This document shows, piece by piece, positions 56,369 to 64,000 of a stretch of DNA of 64,000 bases. The translations under genes were made by a program, and so were the position numbers. The stretch is from Tubiluchus corallicola (lineage: Eukaryota > Priapulida > Priapulimorpha > Priapulimorphida > Tubiluchidae). Under the pieces are notes generated by a model that worked only from the letters and a program-made list of their open reading frames with translations, was not told the origin of the DNA and searched no databases. The stretch lies in the NCBI GenBank assembly GCA_030141605.1, contig JAQGDQ010000140.1, positions 137,001-201,000 on the forward strand, in the 5' to 3' direction. The first letter of the stretch is position 1, and each line of letters starts with the position of its first letter.

Positions 56369-59300
56369 CTGGAAAGAAACGAGGAAATTTCACTTGCAAT
56401 CTGCATACTTGCACAATACTGTTGCCAAACTAGTAGTAGTAATAATTTATTGACTGCAACGAGTTATAAGCAGAACAATTTTACAGTCCAATACAGTACA
56501 ATAAGCAGATACAGTTTACCATCCAAACTCTACTTACATAAATAGCAAACAGAAACTAGCTTGATGTATATCAGTTTTGTAACAACACAAAGCAACGTCT
56601 TACAGTCCTTGCTTTAACCTTTAGAGTGCAAGTAAATAAATTTCGTAAACAACTAAAATATAATTCAGGATAATCCTGATGCACATTCTCTGTATTAACA
56701 CATTCATAAATAAAAGGATATTCTGGCTGTACTAAGCCACAGCCACATAATCTGAATGTATCCTAGATCAGCTACTAGTTTCTATACGAAGATTATCAGC
56801 TGAGAGGCAAAGCCTTGTCATCTGTATTTTATGATATTCTTTTACGTCTAATGAAGGATTGGCATAAACAACTAATACACTTAAATCAGGGTTAAGGCGA
56901 TTTCTACACCACAAATTATGATAGGTCTCAATGTCATACACCGAACTACAAAAGCACCATGTTTTGATAAAAAGAGGGGAGACATGAATGGAAAATTCAT
57001 TAATATGTTCATTCGAGTTCTAGCACATAAAAACTAATATGTGTACAACTGTACATTAGCATGTAGTAAATACAGCAAGACATAGAGCTCAAAAATAAAA
57101 TTCTTATTACTACGGATATGTGAAGTATTTAAACATTAATTACAGTGGTGGCGTAAGCTTTCATAATTTCATGGTCTAATTATTTCAAAACTGCCAACTC
57201 AAAAATAGTTTCTTTATTTTATTTACGCCTTCACCAAAAAACATAAAATTAATAATAAGACATTTTCTTTTATGTCACTATGTAACACCCAAAAAAATAA
57301 TTTAAAGTTAACGTAAATTTTGAATTATAAGAAATTAAACAGCTTCATGTTTAAGGATGCCACCGAAATTCCGAAAAAATTTCCCAGAATATTTAAAACC
57401 ACTAGAAACTTACTGATCAATGAAGTTAACTGTAACACCAAAAGCTTCAGCCATATAGTTTAGAGTCAAACTCTGATACGATTCTAACAGCTGTGCATAA
57501 GCGAGAATCCGCATCTCTCTAACGTAGTATCGATAATGGGGGGCAAATAAGCGATCCTCCTTCAACAGAGTTTCAATTTGTGCTGCAACAAAGAAAGACA
57601 AAAAGTTACGCGTTAAATTCAAATTAAGATTAACTCCTTCAGGACTGCAAAAGATAGTTGCATTTTGCATCGGTTTATGAAAAACTGCTCTCAATATGCA
57701 AGAATTACGTTATATTTGACAATTTTTGCAGGTTTCTACTTGTCTCACGATGGATCTTCATACAAAATTATATTTGAAATGTATTTGCTTACCATAGACA
57801 AATTAAAAATCGATTTCAGGCGAAAATTTTTTAAAAAGCTTGCAGCAAGTGCAGTGTTTGCACTGTAACAATGTACATATCACTTGTGCGAAATTGACTA
57901 ATGCAAATATTTCAACTATCCAGACACAATACTCTGAAACACTTTGGAATTAAGCATACTCTTGTTAAAAGATGAAACGACCTTAACTTCTCCTTGGCTG
58001 ATCGGTTGGTTTTTCCTGGAATAGCAGCAGAACATTGCACAGCTTGAGCTGTATCAAGCAGGTGATCAATAAATTCAAATAAAAATCAATAAATAGTATC
58101 ACTAATAAATAAAATTATCAAGCGTTTTAGTTCTGTATACTTAAATTGGCTGCTGGTTAATAAAACACAAGTTTGTTTGAAATAATGGTTCAAAAACAAG
58201 TGAGATGCGACAGATAAATATATTACTGTGACAAACATATTTATCTATGCAAGCTGCACATGGCCGGGAAAGTGACACTAAAAATACGGTACAGGGCATT
58301 TGACATTTGTGCGTGAGTATCAAAGTGTATAAAGAGGTTTCTATACTTTGTCAGTATGTTTCAGAATGAAGAGAGCCGTTATTGCCAAACAAAAGTGCAA
58401 GAAAATGATTCGGCGTATGCCAAGTTTATAATTTTACATAATTCTTTTTATCCCCTTCTTTACGCAGTTACATAAATAAACAGAAAAGAAAAGTGAAGTG
58501 ATTTTTAAAGGTAAGCAATAAGCAATTATATGTGCCAAATGCAATATTCCTAGAATAATATACATATGATAATGATAAAAACAAATTTTTCGCATCGATG
58601 CAATAATCGATAATTATCGATATGTATCATTATTGTTAACATTCCTACAGTAGATTTTATGAGAGGAAAATAAGCAAATTTGGATATTAAATCAGTTCCA
58701 CTGGTGAAGGCCGGGATTTTGCTATCTTGTTACTCACTAGCAAGACTTTTCATTGAGTTTTCATTGAACTTAGCAGCTTAACCTGTTATTCGAAAACACT
58801 TACGATAATTATTGAAAATAAAATGACAAAATGATGGTTATTTTATATCTGAACTCGTAATAATGGACCACAAAATTGCATATCAGGGTGAGACAGTTTC
58901 ACATATGGCATAATTTTTACTGAAATACTGTACAATATATCAATAAAAACATCAACTACAGAAATCTTGAAAAGTTGTGCTACGTTTTTTCAATATAAAA
59001 AAGTAAAGTAATAAATGGGGATACCTAAAGACTTGAAAAACTGGTCATACTGGCAGTTGTAAAGTGAAAATAGGTACTGCCTTACTGATGGTATGCCATG
59101 TAGAACCTCCAGTATTTCAGCACCTTTCACTACCTGTAAAAGTACAAGTTTACTGTAATTGAATTACATAAGCATACAGGATGCAATGCGATAACCTTTT
59201 TGACACAGATTTTTGCTCATGTGCCAGCTAAACAAACGCTGTTTTTTCAACCTTGTTGTACATAGATTTAAATTTAACAAGCTCAAATTTTTGTTTTAAA

Positions 59301-62300
59301 CAAACTCGTCTTGCTCTGGTGTGCAGGCTTTGTACAAGGACTGTAGCAGACAATACCAGATAAACAAGCAGTCACTTTTCCATGAGTCATTTAGTAATTG
59401 TTCACTAAGACTACCCATTACACAGTTTGCGTCGTGCAAAAACTACCATGTGCGGGCAAATTTGTCTGTGAAGATGTATGTCAAACAGTTTGTTGCAGAC
59501 AGATCAATATACTGTGCACGACTAATATTAGGTAATAGAAATGTTATAACAAAAATAAAGACAAACAGGACCAGCAGTACTATAAAACTGAAAAATTATA
59601 ACACTAACACTGATTTTGACTCCTACAGGCTATAAAGATGGCCTCCTATAGACTCTAATGAGATTTTAATTATATTCCTACAGCATATCTTCATGCATAG
59701 CATGTCTTAATGTTTATTCCATGTTTTAGCAGAACAACTTCCTAAAAACTAAGCTTAATTGCACATCATGACAAAATGTATCCAAGTCTTTCATGGATTT
59801 ACTTTTAACATTCAGTACTTAATCTTAAACAAGAAAGAAAGAATGTTTGACCATAGGCACACAAGCCAATTTTTCCAGGCAGAGGATCTGAACCACTTTT
59901 GCCTGAAAAATTCAGTGTCTACTTCGAGTCAGGAACTGCCTCACTCCACCCCACGATAAAATGAATGCCCAGATTTCGGGACTTGAATTGGCGGCATGGA
60001 GGAATCTCAAGATTTACTTTTATGAAAAATATTATTTTATTTCTTTCATCATTTGGCGGATGCTGGGAAAAAATGTGTTTACCTGAATCTGGGGGCTCAC
60101 CCCCATGCATTTTATAAGCCATTTTCCATGTTTTATACTAACAGAAACAAAACTAACAACACAAAAACAAAATGACAAAACATGCAGCACTATTTACATT
60201 TTAAAACATAACAACATTTTTAAACAGCCTTTCTATAGATCTAGAGATATCTCAAACAAATTACAGCTACTGTAAGTCCTTGCTTAATGATGCTATTATG
60301 TTCTTGCAAATGAGTTAAACGAAACCAAGGCTTCCATAGAAAGCAATGTAAAAAAATGAGATGCTTTCCAGAGGCAAAAAATAATGCTGCTTAATTCATA
60401 TAAATTAAATGTTTTATGAGTTTTGTTCATATTTTTACTGATTAATTTCTTTGAAATTGCTTGAAACTACCTATCTTTCTTATCAGTACCTAGCTAGCAA
60501 TTTCTCTTTGTTGGCTGGTCCTGAAGCCCTAGGCAGTAGTGGTTGAACACTGCATGGTAAAAGCCATGCCCTGGGGTGGCATTGGGACAACTTCATCTAA
60601 ATGCTGGCTGCTATAGTAACAGGTTACAGGCAAAATTCGCTTATACAAAGCTTGCACCCAGGTGCCTGGAGGCATACATATCGCAAATAGATCTTTCTTA
60701 ACTTACTCAGCACAAATGGCTAACATTTAGCAATCTGTCGGGAAGTAAAAATATAAATAATGTTGTACAGTTCTATGTTAGTAGTGAATGTTTTTAATAT
60801 TATTTAATATATATTAATAACGTATTTTTTAATAATAAAATACTATTTTAATGCTTCAACAAAACTTGTTGCTAAAATAAAAACTTGTTTTGAGCGAAGT
60901 CAAATGAGAAAAAGGTGTCAAATGTTCAAGCACAACATTGCTAAATGGAGATTCATTAAGCGAGGACTTACTGTAGTATAAACTGGCAGGAATGACACGA
61001 TAGCAAGCTACACACCTTTTCTCTCAAGTCTGTCCGAGGGAGAGCTATCATACAAACGTAGACAGTGTACTTGACAAACTGTACATACTCCATCAGCTCA
61101 TAGGAAGTAAACGTTGAGATAGTGTCTAGAAACATCTCAGCAGCTTTCTTAAAATCGCGTATCGAGATAGCATAAATGCCCTGATAGACCTTCAATCGAT
61201 TTCTCCTGTCCCAGTCTCCACCTTCTTCTATTAACCTAAAACATTTCATCGAACAAAATAATAATGAATCAATGACAGAAATCATCGCCTGAGTGATAAA
61301 AGAAATCTGTTATCAATAAACTAGATACAAGATCGAAAAAGTGATTATTGGTAACTTTTCCATTATTTCAAGAGTGAACAAGTAATTAAATTTCATATAT
61401 CATAGTAACTATTACATTAAGGATATTTAGCAGTTGCAAATAAAATTGATAATATGTTTGAATACAACACTTTTACTGTGTGAGTTTCCATGAAGTTTAT
61501 AAGCAAGCAGACTAATTACTAGACAAAGTTTGTAGTGATGGGACATTGGTTACACCTTCATATTCAATAATCTAGTTACATCTGCAATCAAATATAATTT
61601 CATAAAGCTAATTTAGAAGAAAGCAGGCATGCATGAAAACCACGCATTCGTGCTTATGAGAAACCCTCGTGTCTAAGCAGTAGCAACACCATTGCGTTTA
61701 AGCTTTTGCGCAAAGGTAACGCAGCACAATATCATTTGATCATCACATAGCTCATCGCATGATCGCAAGCAATAAAGGCGGTATTTGTCATGCGATTTTT
61801 GCCGATTCTCCAAAAAATAAATTGAAAATGATATTGGTAAAACAATTGATTTAAATTGATCAGCAACATATCATCATCATATATTAATTGATCCCATCAC
61901 TGCAATTTTTTGGCATAACAGGAGTGACAGAGTTTAAATACTATGAAAGCTTCATCGCTTTTGCAATTGTAGTACTACCATCTTCTAGAGAATTTGTGAA
62001 AAAGATCAAGTATAATAAAAAGCAGTGATGCATGTACTCAGATAAAAATCTCTGTAGGACAGTGAATTGAGGATATGATGTAATCCACTCTACATAACTC
62101 CAGGTTAGAAATAAACTAAACAAACAACTACAATAAACTGCATATTGGTTGCAAATTTGGCTGCATATAACTCGAACATCTTGAGACTGAATTATGCTCG
62201 AAAATTTGTTCGAATTATGTTAAAGTACGAATTAGAAGATGTTCATAAGAAAAGAAGATTGAGTCACTCATCAACGTCGGACTCAACACTACAGCCTGTG

Positions 62301-63591
62301 AAAACAACACACAGGATCTTTAATCACATATCAAATAAGAATTTTTATGAATGATCACAAACAAAGTGACTGGTCCACGTCTATCGCAGGCTATAGTAGC
62401 ATGGTTAATAGAATTCGGCAAAAATAATTATTGTGATCTACATTATACAATGTTCGTTAAGCCATGTTCTGTGCAGCGTTCTACTAAGGTAATACAAGAA
62501 ATCTTAGCAGTTTTGCTGAAAGAAGCAGTTAATGTGGTACACACTTTCGCGCAGGATTTCTCGCTTGGGAGGCTGTTCGAGACACGCGAGGTAATTTCAG
62601 TCAGATTCAGTACTGGAATTCGGTTCGAGTTGTCCGATAATTCACATTACGTGATGCTCAATAAAGATAAAGGGAATATCTTTTCCACAAGATCCGTTCG
62701 AGATATGCAAGAATTCCATATTCAAGTTATACCAATTCGAGTTAAACGTAGTTTACTGTTAAGATAAACTATACAACATACCTCACCATTTATCTAGTCT
62801 AAACTATACAAATGACTATACTTACGCTTGAGCTTTCTCTATATTTCTTGTTATGAGATCGTTATCAAGGTAGAAAATACCGATGCGAATGAGATGAAAA
62901 ACTATGTCCATCTTGTGACCGATAGCAACAGTTTTTTCGTACGTTTTACGGAATGCACTCACAGACTCATCCTAAGCATAAAATATAATACCATTACAAG
63001 TGCTTTCAAACATGCTATGTTGAACAATTATATTGATTTCATTTAACATTAGCATGTTATTGTTATGAAATCGGTGTCGAAAATAAAATACCTGGCACCC
63101 TACATTTGAAAATCAAGAGAAACATTTTTGAGTTCAGTCTCTGTTTTGTTGACTATTATATAGAATCTGTCAACATGCCACAAACAGTTTTTCTGAATCA
63201 GAAAGAGTTCAAACATATGTTTGATTTGGTAACTAGAAAAAAAATCCCTCAATTGTGATTTCAGCCCCTCCCCCCCTAAGATTAGGGTGATGAGGATAAG
63301 AAGAAAGTGCATTCAAATGAATTTCATGTTTGAAGGACAAATGCAATAAAGAGGTCTAAAATGAATGCAGAATGTTATTACACACCTTGTTTCCAATCTT
63401 GCACAGGTATTCCGCTTTTGCAAGCCAAGCATCTCTCACTTCAGACTCGCCTAGATTTTCCTCAGCATCCTTAATGACATCATCAAGTCTGGTCAATTCA
63501 GTTTTATTTTCCTCCTTGAGTTTGTTAAGCAGTGCTGTGTCAACTTGCCATTTCAGGTCCTTGCACAGTTCTTCGTAAAATACGGACATTG
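56194..63591 (-). CDS. PSMD6: PSMD6 / Rpn7, 26S proteasome lid subunit (5' truncated by window edge)
   Basis: Six exons, all in phase, give 340 residues; human PSMD6 has 389, so about 50 N-terminal residues lie right of the window. The acceptor at 63592-63594 shows that an upstream exon exists. Rpn7 is a PCI-domain scaffold of the 19S lid beside the Rpn11 deubiquitinase. Landmarks: YYEALC-like [112 protein letters not shown] and the C-terminal [18 protein letters not shown] with QKLSRVINI. The last two blocks are the winged-helix end of the PCI domain. Exons: 63386-63591, 62826-62971, 61016-61235, 59025-59133, 57414-57582, 56194-56368. It lies upstream of APPL on the same strand, 1.1 kb apart. 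Confidence 0.96.
56430..57000 (-). mobile_element. Possible reversed LINE 3' end in the last PSMD6 intron
   Basis: Opens with an AGTAGTAGT run and AATAATTTATTGACTGCAAC, the layout of a LINE tail on the minus strand, followed by about 500 bp without a clear reading frame. Low certainty. Confidence 0.3.
57414..57582 (-). CDS. PSMD6: PSMD6 exon, PCI domain
   Basis: Contains [20 protein letters not shown] and [19 protein letters not shown]. Acceptor TTGCAG, donor CA|GTAAGT. Confidence 0.96.
59025..59133 (-). CDS. PSMD6: PSMD6 exon
   Basis: Thirty-six codons, [20 protein letters not shown] then [16 protein letters not shown]; found by homology because it is short. Acceptor TTACAG, donor TTAG|GTATCC. 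Confidence 0.94.
59640..61000. other. PSMD6 intron, nothing recognised
   Basis: AT-rich intronic DNA without an identifiable exon or repeat. Short open frames at 59759-59959 and 59919-60122 have no domain. Confidence 0.5.
61016..61235 (-). CDS. PSMD6: PSMD6 exon, central
   Basis: Contains [20 protein letters not shown] and [11 protein letters not shown], ending TDLREK at donor AAG|GTGTGT. Confidence 0.96.
61236..62128. other. PSMD6 intron, nothing recognised
   Basis: No exon or named repeat seen. It precedes the pogo-like element at 62131. Confidence 0.5.
62131..62758. mobile_element. Decayed pogo-like element in a PSMD6 intron
   Basis: Left end CAATAAACTGCATAT with TA before it, right end ACGTAGTTTACTG; several copies of the family motif ATTCGAGTTA/TAACTCGAA. 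It contains two abutting open frames (62145-62354 and 62351-62767) without recognisable transposase motifs. Confidence 0.55.
62826..62971 (-). CDS. PSMD6: PSMD6 exon, helical repeats
   Basis: Encodes [20 protein letters not shown], then [20 protein letters not shown] and TRNIEKAQ. Donor GC|GTAAGT. Confidence 0.95.
63386..63591 (-). CDS. PSMD6: PSMD6 exon (first in window)
   Basis: Encodes [17 protein letters not shown] through YLCKIGNK, 68 residues. Starts in phase 1 after TTTTAG, so its Met is internal (human ...DNNMAPYYEALC). Confidence 0.94.
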
Positions 63592-64000
63592 CTAAAAGCA
63601 AGTAAGAACTATTTAGCTTTATGCTGCTCAGAGATTTTTATCTGAGTACATGCACTAGTCCAGCACATGAAAACAATTCAGATAAAATCCACGTGCAATC
63701 AATCGGCAGTACATATATTTATATAACATTAAAAATTATGATCAGTCTTCTATAGCAGGTGACATAACACGATCAAATCACAAACAGAAGAAAATGGGGC
63801 ACAGAATCAAAACCATTAGCAAAGTTCAGGCAAATCAACAGGACAATCTGGTTCTGAAACGTTTATTTCTAGAAATGCTGCAGTGGTCTAACTCATCAAA
63901 TACAGCATTGTCAAATGACAAAACCAAATTGATGGTATGTTAACATCCTTAAGAAATTACAAAACTGAAAGTATTATAACAACACATTTAACTTTCCTCA

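Noticed and set aside
63592-64000. N-terminal PSMD6 exon inside the window
   Set aside because: Searched the minus strand for the conserved LRIAQLRFLL-type segment and found no match, so the exon is placed outside the window.

Overview
The window is AT-rich, intron-rich animal nuclear DNA, most likely from a marine or other basal invertebrate; I cannot name the species. The basis is metazoan-type genes split into short exons with GT..AG introns of up to about 9 kb, separated by many decayed DNA transposons, LINE 3' ends and minisatellites. Nothing in it looks bacterial.

Layout, left to right. (1) 222-1034, minus strand: the last two exons of an unrecognised gene with an arginine/glycine-rich segment. 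(2) 3002-4937, plus strand: a complete three-exon CHCHD4/MIA40 gene, the oxidoreductase of mitochondrial intermembrane-space import, with a 24-bp tandem repeat in intron 2. (3) 4938-10528: mostly transposon remains, including a large inverted repeat and a foldback element carrying a nested pogo-like element. (4) 11101-55107, minus strand: a complete APPL gene (BAR-PH-PTB endosomal adaptor), reconstructed here as 18 coding exons and 693 codons. Its introns hold most of the repeats, including a 2-kb minisatellite of 51-bp units. (5) 46947-47759, plus strand: an uninterrupted ECI2-like enoyl-CoA isomerase reading frame nested inside APPL intron 3, on the opposite strand. (6) 56194-63591, minus strand: six 3' exons of PSMD6 (Rpn7, a 19S proteasome lid subunit); the N-terminal exon or exons lie beyond the right edge.

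The genes are unrelated housekeeping functions, not a pathway: mitochondrial import, endosomal signalling, fatty-acid oxidation and protein degradation. Human APPL1, PSMD6 and CHCHD4 all lie on chromosome 3p, so the cluster may keep an old animal linkage group.

Mobile DNA falls into several groups: pogo/Tigger-like non-autonomous elements with TA target duplications, hAT-like elements with exact 8-bp duplications, CR1/Jockey-like LINE 3' ends, probable tRNA-derived SINEs and foldback hairpins. No intact transposase or reverse transcriptase was seen. I did not find a convincing new multi-gene system. The most interesting items are the nested ECI2 gene, the APPL C-terminus, the minisatellites inside introns and the nested transposon insertions.
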